DNA of 64,000 bases. Origin: Corythucha ciliata (taxonomy: Eukaryota; Arthropoda; Insecta; Hemiptera; Tingidae). A model generated the notes under the pieces. It was not told where the DNA came from, did not search any database, and saw only the letters and a program-made list of their open reading frames with translations. The number at the start of each line of letters is the position of its first letter. Positions within the stretch are counted from its first letter, which is position 1. The DNA lies in NCBI GenBank assembly GCA_038030265.1, contig CM075943.1, forward strand, positions 12,152,001 through 12,216,000, in the 5' to 3' direction. The translations under genes were made by a program, and so were the position numbers. Shown here in pieces: positions 23,732 to 35,896 of this stretch.

Positions 23732-24080
23732 TTTCAAATTTAGCCAAGGATTTTCGTATTCACAACTTTAGCCTCGAATCAGCGTTTTTCTTAGTTGTAG
23801 TCGTGAATCAGCATTTAGCATTTTGCTAAATTTCAGCAGCGAATAAGTGATTTTCAGATTGTTTATTTATATCCAATAATTTACGTTTTTTCAACACTTT
23901 ATTTGCGAACTAGCGTTTTTCCTCGTTTCAACCGCTAATTATTAACGATTATTCTCAATTTCAGACGTAAAATTACAGTGGTTTTCACAAATTTAGCAGC
24001 TTATTAGGGTCTTCTCGCATTAGCAGTTGGGAACTCGCAATTTTTCCCGATTTAGTGTTTTTTTGTGTGTGCATTTTGTA
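23732..24080 (+). repeat. Family I array, plus orientation (resumes)
   Basis: Right-hand continuation of the array interrupted at 21844, for example ACTTTAGCCTCGAATCAGCG near 23764. Confidence 0.75.
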
Positions 24081-24335
24081 AAAGTTGTACCTGTGATTAT
24101 TTTCGCTATTAGGTCCTGTCCTACGTGAGCGGGAATCGCACAATTTCAGCGTTTTCCGACGGAAAACGATCGTAGTATTCTTTCTGTGCGATTTCGATTA
24201 AAATCAACGCCTGCCCCTCCCCCAACCACTGATTCTATAGCTTTCGTTTGGGACTATTTTCTATACTCTTCCTTCAGTGTGAAGGGGGTTTTCTCCTACA
24301 GCGTAATTAATAATTAATAATTAATTAGTTAATCA
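24081..24335. other. Unclassified DNA with AT-rich edge
   Basis: No feature recognised. It ends in a TAATTAATAATTAATAATTA tract that is the tail of the adjacent minus-strand SINE. Confidence 0.4.
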
Positions 24336-24556
24336 ATTAATTAAACTGATGTTATCCGGACGACGATGGAGGGGCATAGCCCAACACGATTCAAGTTTCG
24401 AGAAAAATGGGCTCCCCGACGGGACTCGAACCCACAACCTCTGGATTACCGGTCCAGCACGCTGCCAATTGCGCCTCGGAGACGCCTTTGGGAGTCGTAC
24501 TCCGAGGGATAAGCTAAGCCGAACCCCACCCAGGTCCATTGTTTCTCGAAACTCTA
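24303..24556 (-). mobile_element. SINE B copy 1, minus strand, tRNA-Thr-like head
   Basis: On the minus strand a leader (about 24484-24556) is followed by a 73-nt tRNA-like head (24411-24483). The anticodon stem CTGGA/TCCAG is perfect around loop CCGGTAA, giving anticodon GGT (Thr). The acceptor stem pairs except at the first base pair, and position 33 is C rather than the invariant U. After the head come a T tract, TCTCGAAACT and a body ending in ATAACATCAGTTTAATTAAT. The repeated body and tail mark it as a SINE, not a working tRNA gene. Confidence 0.8.
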
Positions 24557-24599
24557 GGCGTTTCTCCTGATCGGTAAACTACGCCGAATTTCATATTAT

Positions 24600-24744
24600 C
24601 TAGATGCTGTTAGATGGATATAATGAATAATTCTGTCGCCGGTATTTTTAGTTAATCAATTAATTAAACTGATGTTATCCGGACGACGATCGAAGGGCAT
24701 AGCCCAACACGTTTCGAGTTTCGAGAAAAAATGGCTCCCCGGAG
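24600..24744 (-). mobile_element. SINE B copy 2, minus strand, 5'-truncated
   Basis: Carries the same 3' body and tail as copy 1 (ATAACATCAG, AATAATTCTGTCGCCGG) but stops inside the T-arm at GGCTCCCCGG near 24742. Most of the tRNA-like head is missing. Confidence 0.75.
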
Positions 24745-25015
24745 GGATCATTGTGGTGGGGTTCGGGTTAGCTGATCCCTCGGAGTACGACTCCCAAAGG
24801 CGTCTCCGTGGCGCAATTGGCAGTGTGCTGGACTAGTTTTCCAGAGGCTTCGGGTTCGAATCCCGCTGGGGAGCCATTTTTTCTCGAAACTCTAATCGTG
24901 TTGGGCTATGCCCTTCCATCGTCGTCCGGATAACATCAGTTTAATTAATTTAATAACTAAAAATACCGGCGACAGAATTATTCATTATATCCATCTAATA
25001 ATTAATCATATTTTT
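24745..25015 (+). mobile_element. SINE B copy 3, plus strand, tRNA-Thr-like head
   Basis: Leader 24745-24801, then a 73-nt tRNA-like head at 24802-24874. Box A TGGCGCAATTGG is at 24809-24820 and box B GGTTCGAATCC at 24853-24863. The anticodon stem CTGGA/TCCAG encloses CTAGTTT, anticodon AGT (Thr), with U33 kept. The body runs through ATAACATCAGTTTAATTAAT to AATACCGGCGACAG and an AT-rich tail. It lies in opposite orientation to copies 1 and 2, giving a local inverted cluster. Confidence 0.8.
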
Positions 25016-28000
25016 TTTCTTTTTACAGGAGCTTGGACGCCCGCAGTTTGAATACTTCAACAAAAATAAGGTTGATTACATAATATTTTACTTGAATGGA
25101 TGAAATTAAAGATAAATTTTTGCAATAAAAAAAGCCCCGTAGCTCTCGGCGGGGTATTATTCATAAATTGTAAGCAAAGGTGAAACACTGTCGTATAGCT
25201 TCAAACTGCACTCGATTTAAAAATGTTGCTTCCCCCCCCCCGCATGTAGCTCATATCGACCTTCGAGAGTATTTTTAAGAAGAAATAGCGATCGAACTGA
25301 ATCGTCTGAAGGGGGAAAAACCGATGACACCATCCCCCCCCCTTTAAAACTACCTCATCACCACAACAACCAGCGATTTGTCATTCCTAAAAATTCTACG
25401 AATCCTCGCCAAACGTTATTAATGATATTAAATAATAGTGAAAACCGTCTAAAGCAGAAAGGAAAATCCCCTCCCACCCACACAACAGACAGAACCATTC
25501 CTATGCCCTCACCAAATGAAACATCCCCCTTGGGTATCATCAATCTGATTAAATTGGCATCGAGAAGTAAAAGGGGAAAAGGGATGAAATGAAGGGATTT
25601 ATACTACTCCCCTTCCCCCCTCCCATTGCACGACCATAGCACGGGTTGTAATCATTGAATCGAACTGTACTAAACAAATGTTATAAATAAACGCTTACCG
25701 GGAGTGAGCTTTAGCTACAGCACTAACTCAGTGTTACTGACCTGAAATCAGAAAAACACAACATTAAAATGTCATTGACAACAATTATTTTTAACGAGAG
25801 ATCATCGTCATTTTGAAAAAAAAAAACCAAAAAACAAGTTATTCAACAGCGTATTGATTTTAACGCTATTCTACGTCTTTAATCTTTAATAATTGAAAAA
25901 GAAAACGCAGGGCCTCGGAGTTTGATTTAATACATTTATCTCCCTAGCACTCAAGGGGTAGTTTTTTTGGTGTGAAAGCCCTGGTATCACAGTCTAATGT
26001 TGAGATAATTTCGGAATTAACGACCAGGAGGCGAGGTGTGAGGTGGTTGATGTTTCTACGAGGGTGGATGGAGGGTATGAAGTAAATGTGACACGGTCGG
26101 CTGGGGCTTAAATTATTAATACGCGGGATAATTTTGTCTCGGCGTAATAGTGGGGGAGGAGGGGTCAAAGCAGGAGAGGATGAGAAGGAAAAGGGTCTGA
26201 AGATTGTGGAAGGGCACGAGAGCTCCGACGCTGTGTGTAGTATAAGGGGAGGAAGGTTAAAGCCTCTTCCGTTATTCACAAAACTCTTCGAACCCCTCCA
26301 TGCCTATAAAGACGGGAATGGAAAATCCATACCTAAGATTGAGGCGGGGAGGGTGTTACCGAATGACGAAGTGGTGAAGAGGGGGCTAATGAGATATCTG
26401 AAGACGGGAATGCGATGGTGGTTTGAGCTCGGAAGAACGGGATTGTGCGATGGTGGGTCGGGGGGAGGCGAAAGGAATATCAAGTACGTATTAGGAGACC
26501 CTTTAAATCCCCGCTCTGGCACAGTTACGCGTCGTAATATCAAAGTCTGCGACCAAAGTTGCTCCGAATCCCTCCCTCCACCAATGCTCCACCAATAGGC
26601 TTATCAATATCAACAAAGTATATACGTATCTCTAACACCGTGAGTGAAAAGTCAGAAAGTAAGATTCATTACAGCATTCAAGCTATTCGGGTGGAAAATT
26701 ACCCTTTAAAGTGTTTTTTTTACCTATGACTTTTATAACCACAGCCGAATTTATTTATAAGACTGACTACAGGGTCCAAACAATAGTAATAGCCTCGAAA
26801 CAAACCGAAACAAATTCATCCCTTCAACCACCATTTTTTTGTTATTTTTTTCTGTGTACTTAACTTCAAGGACATCTGCTTCTCTAGAGGGAGGCGAAAA
26901 ACTTATGCTTGACAAAGCAACATTCCCGTCCCTTCCACGAACACGGACGAGTATTTTGCAATTCTAAATCCTGAGCTTCACCATCGTTCTCTTACAGCAT
27001 CGCAAAGGGGTTTGAACTAGTTTTCTCTCTCCCTCTATTTCTTTCCTTTACTTTTACCTCTTTCTCTCTGCCCAATTTTTGTGGAAGGGAAAATAACTTA
27101 AACAAGTCAGAGACCGCGGAATGTCAAATGTTTAAATAACTCAAAGTTGAATAATATCGACGTATGAAACTGCTATAAACCGATTCGCAACAATTTATGA
27201 GTCTAGGTCAAGCGCATCACTCGCACGGTCAAACCCTTTTAAGTACCGTTAAAGGTTTCAATGTTCCAGTTTAATAGCGTTGGGTCAAGCGTGGGGCATT
27301 ATGCGTTGGACTACAGAATTGATGGAGAGTGATTAATGCATTATAATCAATGCAATTAACATTCAAACCAGGGGGTTCCAATAACGACTACCCCCCGGCG
27401 ATCCTCCTATCGACGCTCACCATCACACCTGTATCATCAGTCGAACTCTCACGCGGATTTCACAACTGGGATGATGAGAATAATTACAGGCGGCGAATAT
27501 AGGAGGGGCGGAGATGGGTAAGCTCCATAGGCGTCTTCCATTCAAATTGATGACAGAATGGCTGTTACGGTTCGCATAGCAACGAAGTCCATACCAAATA
27601 CGTATTGTACATTATAAAGGTGTAGGAAAAACAGGGAGGGGGTGGAACGGATTCGATGAGTCCTAAACAATTATTCGAGTAAAGCGAACCAAACAAAGCA
27701 CACCTGCGTGCAATTACGGGGTAAAAAAAATTATTAGAAAGGCAGTCATGGAGGTCAAATAAATCCTTTAGTTCAGTTGAAAGAACGATTAAAATCTATT
27801 TGATGTTTTGTCAAAACATAGCGACTGTATCGGAATAAACGGCGTAAATTGTGAACTTTGTTTAAAAAACACCGTACTTCCACGTTGATCCTGAGAATCC
27901 CACCTCTTTTTGCTCTCCGTCTAAACGAGCATTTCAGTGAACGTGAAACGGTTGCAGCATTTCTATGTGAATCAACACAAGAGAAAACTTTCCCATCCTA

Positions 28001-28064
28001 TTATTATACGCACCACCTTCACAAGTTGAAGTTTCAATGAAATGATCCGCATCTGACCAAATCT
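25016..28064. other. Unclassified DNA, no recognised gene
   Basis: Unique-looking AT-rich DNA with purine-rich tracts. The longest open frame (26134-26598, plus, 154 codons) is rich in Gly, Lys and Glu and matches no domain I know. It has no visible exon-intron context and overlaps open frames on the other strand in the same purine-rich tract. I do not call it a gene. Confidence 0.4.
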
Positions 28065-29815
28065 GGGCTGCCCAGACGCTGTTTTCTTCACTTCCGCTGG
28101 CAAGAGTTTGCGCCTTTTCTCGATTTTTACCGAATTCATCTCTATATAAACAGCGAATTGGTGCATTTTCTCAATTTGAGCCACAAAGTAGTGCTTTCCC
28201 TCGAAACAAATTCCACGCAAATCACCGTTTTACTCAAATTTGGCAGTTAAAATTAGCCATTTCCCACCCTTCTATACATTAATTTGATCTTTTTCAAGTC
28301 AAAGTTGCCTCCTGAAACAGCGAATTGGCGTTTTCCCCAATTTTAGTCGCGAATCAGCAAATTTTTCACTCTCACAATCATCTTTTTCTACATTTCGGCC
28401 GCAAATTACCGTTTTTCTCAATTTTAGCAGTGAATTGGAATTTGAACAGTTTTTTTCTCAATTTTAGGCAAAATTTCCTCCAATGACGGCATATTAGCAT
28501 TTTTCCATTTTCTAGTTACGAATAAACGTTTGTTTTTTTTTTCTTTTCATTTTTAGCCGCGAATTAGCGGTTTGTCTAAGTTTAGCCGCATATTTGAGAT
28601 TTTTCTTTTTTCAGCCGCGAATTGGCATTTTTCTCGATTTCAGCGTGAAATTAGCAGTTTTTTTTTTTTGTTTTCACTTCCAGCCACAAATCCTAATTTC
28701 ATCCCAGAAATCGTTAATTAGCAGACGAGGGTAATCCCAATTACAATTTTTGGCACCAAATTAGCGCTTTTTCTTCAATTCAGCCGGGAATCACAGTTTT
28801 TTGTCATTTTTTAGCAGTGAATTGGCGATTTTATCCACCTTTTCTTTATTAGATTTTCATTTTCCAATTAGTTGTGAATCAACGTGTTTTTATCCGTGTT
28901 TTAGCCGTATTAGCCGTGAATTATCGCCTTTTCCCACTTCTATCCGCGAATTAGTGGTTTTATAAGACTTATCTGGCACTAATTAGCGTTTGTATCTCAT
29001 TTTATCTAATAATTAAAGTTTTTTCTTAATTTTAGCCTAAAATAAAGCGTATTTTCTCCGTTGTATTCGCGAATTGTTAATTTTCATAATTTTTTGCAGT
29101 GATTTAGCCATTTTTATTTATTCTTGCCATAAATTAGTGTTTTTCTTGATTTTAGACGCCATGAATTTACGCTCATTCTCTTTTTCTCATAGTGCAATGC
29201 TTTTTCCCAGTGCAGCAGCACATAAGCCCTTAAACCCTATGGATTCTCCATTTTATTCTCAATTTCATCCTTGAATCAACTCTTTTTCTCATGTTTAGCC
29301 GCAATTAAGCGTTTTCTCAGTTTAGCCATTTTTATCAATTGTCGCTCTTTCTTCATTTCAGCCAAATTTGCCTTCAGAAACCTTTAATTTGCTCCTTTTC
29401 TCAATTTCAGCCGCAAATTATTGCTTTTACTCATTTTAATGCCGTGATATTGCATATTAAAAAAAAGTAGCCGTGTATTACCGTTTTCCCCATATTTAGC
29501 CGCGAATTAACATTTTCTTTTTTATCTGCAGCCATGATTTAGCACTTTTTTTTTCATGCATAGCCACTGACTTTCCCTTAAGAGCAGCGCATTAACGGTT
29601 TTCGTCAATTTCATCGTGGTCCATACACCGCGAATTTGTGATTTTTTCTTCATTTTGGGTCTTGAAGTTGCATAGAAGAAAGGCGAATCGGAACATTTAC
29701 TTAGTTCTAGCAACGAATAAGGGGTTTTAAGCAATTTTAGCGGTGAAAATTCGTCTTTTGTCTAATCCTGTAGTTGCGTACCTGACTTCTCAATTTTAGC
29801 CACATACAGAACGAT
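28065..29815 (+). repeat. Family I array, plus orientation
   Basis: Degenerate 29-31 bp units, for example AGCCGCGAATTAGCGG near 28555. Higher-order markers TTGCCTCCTGAAACAGCGAA (about 28308) and TTGCCTTCAGAAACC (about 29368) are present. The block passes directly into family II at about 29830. Confidence 0.85.
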
Positions 29816-29834
29816 CTGCAGAAAAACTAAACAC

Positions 29835-31873
29835 TGCAGAGGGCACCAATCGTCAATTTGGACGTTTTCAAGGTGTAATTAGGCTATTTTTGACGCGCTA
29901 ATTCAGCCATTTTCCAGGTGCGAATGGTCTGTTGGGCTACTTTCGGGGCAGGAAACGCCTGTTAAGGTATTTTTGAAGGAAGAAATTGTCTAAAATTAGC
30001 TTTATTTGGGGCACATAGTCAGTTTTGCCAGGCAGTTTTGACTTGAATTCCCAGTTTGGCCATTTTCAGGGTACATAGAGTCAGATTTGCAGGTGAATAG
30101 TACGTCAAGTCACGGCAAAAACGGTCAGTTTGGCCATTTTCGACCCACAAGTGGTCGTTTTTGCCATTTTCAGGGCAGGAGTCATCTAATTAGGCCTTTT
30201 CAATGTGCAAAATTGAGTTCAACCATTTGTAGGCCACTTAAGAGGAGTCGTTTTTGCCAATATAAGAGCATAAATAGCCAGTTGGGCGCCATTTTTGGCC
30301 ATTTGGGCGTTTACCTGTGAATAGTTAGTATGATATTTTTCAGGGCACGAATTGTTAGTTTTGCCATTTTAGGGTCTAAACGAGCAGTTTTTTCCTTGAG
30401 TTTGACCATTTTTAGAACGGAAATAGCCGATTCAGCCATTTTCTAGGTGCGAATGTTCAGTAAGGCTATTTTCGGGGCAGGAAACGTCTGTTTAGGTATT
30501 TTCTAGGAAGAATTTCTTTAGATCAGCTTTATTTGGGGCACATAGAGTCAGTTTTGCCAGGTAGATTTGACTTGAATTCCTAATTTGGCCATTTTTAGGG
30601 TAAAAAAAAGTCAGGTTTGCAGGTGAATAGTACGTCAAGCCTAGGCAAAAACGGTCAGTTTGGCCACTTTTGACTCGCAAATGGTTGATTTTGCCATTTT
30701 CAGGGTAGGAGTCATCTAATTAGGCCCTTTCCAAGGTGCAAATCGTCAGTTCAACTATTTATAGGCCACATAGGAGGAGTCGTTTTTCCCAATATAAGGG
30801 CGTGAATAGCCAGTTGGGCGCCATTTTTGGCCATTTGGGCGATACCTATAAATAGTTAGTGTGATATTTTTCAGGGCACGACCCGCTAGTTTTGCCATTT
30901 TAGGGTCCAAACGAGCGATTTTCCCAGAATTTGGTAATTTTTTTGGAACTGAAATAGCCAATTCAGTCATTTTCCAAGTGCGAATGGTCGGTACAGCTAT
31001 TTTCGGGACAGATAGCGTCTGTTTAGGAGTTTTCGAGACCGAAATTGTCTCATCCAGCTTTTTTGGGGGCACGTAGGGTTAATTTTGCCTGTTGTATGAC
31101 TTGATTTTTCAGTTTGGCAATTGTCAGGGCACATGGAGTCAGGTTTGCCATTTATGGGGCGTGAATTGTACGTCAAGCCAAGGCAAAAACGGAGAGTTTA
31201 GCTATTTTTGACGCGAAAATGGTCGATTTTGCCATTTTTGGAGCAAGTATCACCTGTTCATGTGCATTTTCAGGTCGTAAATTTTCATTTCATTAATTTT
31301 GAAGTGCTGTTACAGTTAGTTCGGACAAATTTAAAGCGGGAATTAACAGTGTGGCTTCTTCCGTGCACAAATAACGTAATCAGTTCAGCTATTCTTATGC
31401 GGAATTTGTCAGTTTTTCCATCTTTATAGTGTGTATTTGGTCAAGACGACTCGCAAATGGTCTGTTTCTCCATTTCTGGTGTGTTAATTGATCGATTTTT
31501 CCGTTCGAAGGACAGGAATCATCTGTTATGTCCTCTGCTAGGCGTCAGTTTGGCTACTTTTAGAGCGCAAATAGCCCGTCAAGTCAAGACGCGAATAGTT
31601 ATTTTGGTCATTTTTGGCACGCGAATGGTTAATTTAGCAATTTTTATGGTCCTTCCAGAATTTTCAGAGCTGCACTAATCGTCGGGTTAGCCATTTTTAG
31701 GACGCGTGAAGTCATTTTTGTCCAATTTTTGGAGCACGAAATAGTCACATGTTTGCCATTTTGGGGCGCGGATGTATTTGGCCTGTAGTTGTAGGTATAG
31801 GCAGGCTAGTAGATCGTAGGAATGAGTGGGGGGGGATCTGACTGCCTAAAACCTCCCCGTGGGCACGCCACTG
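29835..31873 (+). repeat. Family II array with about 530-bp higher-order repeat, hAT-like right end
   Basis: Units of about 30 bp with core ATTTTCAGGGCGCGAATAGT. A larger period is obvious: TACGTCAAG sits at 30101, 30631 and 31169, each inside matching sequence context, so units of about 530-538 bp are tandemly repeated. The right edge (31840-31873) reads CCTAAAACCTCCCCGTGGGC, then ACGCCACTG. This matches the right terminus of the 21844-23723 element. The left edge near 29835 (CACTGCAGAGGGCACC) is degenerate and no target duplication can be claimed. Confidence 0.75.
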
Positions 31874-32136
31874 GTCTCCGCTATACTGATGAGCCCTGAG
31901 GCCCTGATGAAGTCCACATGAAAGAGCCCTGAAATGAGAGGACCTCAACAAGCTGCACTGGGGCCCAGAAAATCGACCAAATCGATGGCAATAAACAAAA
32001 CGCTATTTTTGGCCAATCCATCATCAGCTATTTGTCGTATTTTCCAACTGGTGGCCGCACTCATTGGAGATAGTCCGTCAGGGGGCCCACAACGGCGCCC
32101 GCCTATTGGCCCCCGCGAGGGCTAAAAACGGCCCTG
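31874..32136. mobile_element. hAT-like terminal fragment
   Basis: The right edge reads GAGGGCTAAAAACGGCCCTG, ending at 32136. On the minus strand this begins CAGGGCCGTTTTTAGCCC with GGCGCC further in, a pattern common to hAT-type ends. The left partner is not clear. Part of the interior (about 32020-32070) has an inverted relative at about 35510-35560. Confidence 0.35.
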
Positions 32137-34550
32137 AATACCAGAAAGTATTAAGAAACAACAAAATAAAAAAAAGAGGGACCTATTTTCGGTAAATAAT
32201 AATAATTATAATAAAATAAATACAGAGGGGAACATCGTAATTTGGTTTAGTTTCCCCCTTTTGCGTTCCTTTTCCATTACATTCACCGCCACGTTCAATC
32301 AACCCCTCACCAATTTTCGAAGCAATACTTCCGCTTATTTATAGCAAAAAGCGAAGCGTGATAAGTCGCTATGTCTCCTGGGAAATCATCTGTCCACGGT
32401 CCATTAATTCAAATAATTAACTCCATCCCCTATCACCGTCTATACCTCTTTTTTGTATGGAAGTCAAGAACAGACCACTCGCCGCTCCCAACTTCACCCA
32501 CGTGGATTGTTTTTTTTTTCTTTCTATGGAAAAGTGAATTTGAGTTCACGCCCCTTTCACGACCCTCCCCCCATTCTTCTCTCACTATTTTCTTCTTTTC
32601 TGAAGGAGGAGGGAGGCTGGCTTTCTTTTGAGAAAAACGATAAATTATAAATGCCTTCAGAAAAAAAAAATGTTCTACGTCTCATTTCCCTCTTCAGCTT
32701 CCGACAAAAACACTTCTTTTTCACGGCGATCCAACCTTCCTCTTACCCTCAACTTTCTCCGTTCTCACAGGGCCCAATTTCAGCGTTACGCTTCTTTCAG
32801 AGTGAGAGGGGAGGGGGAAGAACTCGGGGAAAACTTTACTGGGAACAGAGAGAAAGGCCTATACGGTTTGTAGGCCCCCAATATTCCTTTACCTTCCTTG
32901 GTTATGAAATATATACTGTTCCCCAGTCTACAAGAGATGACATTTATTTTTCAACTTGAACCATATTTTGTTACAAGAAGTTTGACATTATGGTTGTGAA
33001 ATAGGAGGACAGAGTTGGTTGAGAAGTGAAATAAGAAAGGGGGAGGGGAACTTGTTGTTTCATGATAATTTCCTGTCGGCTATAATCAACTCGTACAATT
33101 TTTTTTTTTACATCAACGATGGATTTTCCGCTATAAGCCGCATCGCATATTTTCCACCCTTAAGCCTCGCTTTTAGCTGAAGATATCGTCCCCTCTCACC
33201 AGCCCCAACAAAGCTGCACGACCCATGAGCCATTTTCGAACGCCCGTCACCGCACACTATGTGCCAATTGTGCCGCTGCTTATACACAGACAGCCAGGGC
33301 CGACCCTTTAATTATGTCCGGGCGCCGGCTTTGAATTATTCATTAAATTCCCAATCAATCTCCGCACACGTTCCGCTAGTCTCTGTCTCTATTGTGGGAC
33401 ATGCCCCCCCCCCCTCCTACGACTAACCCATTCCTCTATCACTCTATAACACCCATCTTCAAGCCCATCAACTCATTCAAAGAGGTACTGAACCGGGACT
33501 CCGCAGTGGGGAATGAATTGAGAAGGGAGAAGCAGCAAATCCTATCATTTCACATTTCAGCCGTAATGCCTCCTCTTTGTTGAGGGTGGAGGCTGGATGA
33601 GCTTTATTTATTTTATTTTTTCGGGAATAAAATGATTATGGGGGGGGGGGTTAATTTTCAGTGTCCCTAATTCGAACCTTCCTCATTTCATCAGTCACGC
33701 GTACGAATGCTACAATTTAAAGAGAAGAGGACATTATGAAAGGACCCCCCCCCCGCTCCCCAACAACCATCAAACACCACCCTCTTTTGTGATGAAGAAC
33801 GTTAAAGGCAACAGCTGAAGTGATAATTGAATGGCTGAAATATTGAATCCTTCCCCTAACGCATCTACCACACGGGGCGGAGCTTTATGCGACTATTTAA
33901 TTTGATTTTCGAATGGCCTAATGATCAAAATGACTGAGACTGGCGACAAATTGAAAGAAAATGGCTTTATTGTTAAAAATCGAATTCCCGGCAAAGATAA
34001 ATTGTCCGTTCAGCGGAACATTTCCGAATTCGTTTCAGTCCGTTTGCTAAAAAGGACCTTTTTGGTGGCCATCTCCCTCTACGACCAAGGAGATGTTTTC
34101 GGGGTTCTTGATTGAGGGTCGCACTCCTCGGAAATGAAAGAAAAACTGTATAACAATTAATGTTCAGTGGAGCAATCAGTCAGAAGTTTCCTACCACGCC
34201 CACTTGCAAGCTACAAGTTGAAAGTTAGGTAATGAAACGCACGACCGTTCGGTCGTGATGGGAACGGGCTAAGTTATGCGTCCGTAGTTGGAACTAAAGA
34301 TCTCTCGCAAAGGCAAAGAGGGAGGGAATGCCAATTGTGAGGGTGAGGGGTTTCCAGGGAATGGCGATTATTTCACTTTTATCTGCTTAACGCTCTAAAA
34401 CTTCCAATGACAGAGTTTCTTAGGAATCTCTTGCACTGGATGACCAAATGTTCGAAAATTGATCAACTTTTTAATTAAAATATATAGAAAAAACTAAGTT
34501 TTTCTTTGTTTACTCGTCGTGATCGCCGTGTTGCCGTGTAATCCCAAGAT
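32137..34550. other. Unclassified DNA, no recognised gene
   Basis: AT-rich with pyrimidine-rich tracts (32500-32700, 33400) and homopolymer C or G runs. A fragment at about 33290-33340 (AGGGCCGACCCTTTAATTAT, then CCGGGCGCCGG) resembles hAT-type termini but has no partner. Open frames of 60-105 codons are unrecognised. Confidence 0.4.
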
Positions 34551-35570
34551 ACAGTCGATTCTTCCGTTTTATAATTTTGACCATTTTCGCACAAAATCGC
34601 CCAAAGTGGGTGGCGGTGGGGGTTAATTGACCATTTTTTACGATTCTGGCTCATTTGTGCAAAGTTTTTCGATTATTTGTGCCGAACACGGTTCATCAGT
34701 CCCCCTCAAGACAATGGTACGAATTACAGAATGTAGCTAGCCCGCCCAAAAAGCACCTCGGGTGGTGGTGGTGGGGGGGGGGGCGTCGCGATGTCCGCTA
34801 TTCTTTGACTCCACAGATGGGACTCAAAATCAGGGTATTACTCATGGCTAAAACACTACAAACCTGTCAAAAAAGCTGGAATCACAGTAAGGGACTCTTT
34901 TATGGCTCAAAATCGGTTTCAATTTTAGGATTCACTGAGTCATCGAATCAAAACATTCACGGTTTCGTATAATTTTGGTCATTTACGCAAATACTTTTGG
35001 TTTTATAGGGCATTTTCAATGACTTTGTGCAAGTTTTTGAAGATTTTGGGAGTTTTATGAGACCCCATGAGGCATTGATCAATTTTGGAGTGCAGCAGGC
35101 GTAGCCCAAAGCACACCCAGCACAGTGCCCAGGGGCCACAGGGTGTTGGACCTCTTTCAAACGGTCAAAAATGAGTAATTCACAATATCATTCGGCACAT
35201 TTTCTTGACAAGTGAGATTATTCGCCTTCATTATAAGGCTCTTTTCTTGCAATTCGGGCCTCGAATTGCGTGACAAGATCGAGCGGTTTCCCTCCAAAAG
35301 GGGCCAAAGCGGCCAATAACGTAGGAATCAGGGTGTGAGAGAAGCCGATAGATACGTTGACAGATTCGTGAATTTTTTTGCAAATTTGACAGTTTTTGAG
35401 TCATTCATTGAATTTTTTGGAAGCGATGTTTCGATTTGAGCCGGACGTGGTTTATGAGTGCTGAACTGCCATGTTATGCAGCAGTTTTCCACTACAATGC
35501 CAAGAAGTGGCCACCACCCACCAGTTAGTTGAAAGAAACGACAAATAGTTGATAGTTCGCGAGCGGGAGT
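34551..35570. repeat. Very degenerate short-period repeat DNA
   Basis: Recurring words such as TTTTGACCATTTTCGCAC and CAATTTTAGGATTCAC suggest a decayed relative of the window's short-period families. A run of G interrupts it at about 34768-34784. No gene recognised. Confidence 0.3.
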
Positions 35571-35896
35571 CCACCGGAAGGAAAAATTCTGGTCATTTGA
35601 TCGTGTCTGGCACCGTGCGCAGGACGTTTTTTTACGGTCTAGAATATGACAGTTCTGATATCGCCAGACATTTTCCGTGGGACAAAGGCTCACAACAGAG
35701 CCAGCCGTTGGCAAACACACCTTTGGGGCGGCTTGAAAATGGCTGACAAGTGTAAAAGTTGATTCTTCGCAAACAGCAACCTTTGAAAACCACCATTTCC
35801 ATTCAATTTTGGAACGAATGCTCTAAAGCTCACTCGGGGCGCTATCCACAATCAAGTTGGATGGCTTTGTTGGCTTCGTGACATATTGGTCGTGTG
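35571..35896 (+). mobile_element. Foldback element copy 2, right arm missing
   Basis: Matches the left arm and spacer of 6055-6518, with shared words TCATTTGATCGTGTCTGG, TTGGCAAACACACCTTTGGG and GAAAATGGCTGAC. The right arm is absent. The sequence changes to family I array at about 35897, so the copy is truncated or was broken by the array. Confidence 0.7.

Noticed and set aside
24349..24570. Open frame reading through the tRNA-like sequence
   Set aside because: A familiar false protein produced by translating tRNA-like DNA. The SINE explains it.
25131..25166. Terminator-like hairpin GCCCCGTAGCTCTCGGCGGGG
   Set aside because: Resembles a bacterial terminator by chance. The surrounding DNA is clearly eukaryotic and no gene precedes it.
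26134..26598. 154-codon open frame, plus strand
   Set aside because: Lies in a purine-rich tract that also opens frames on the other strand. Gly/Lys/Glu-rich with no domain and no splice context.
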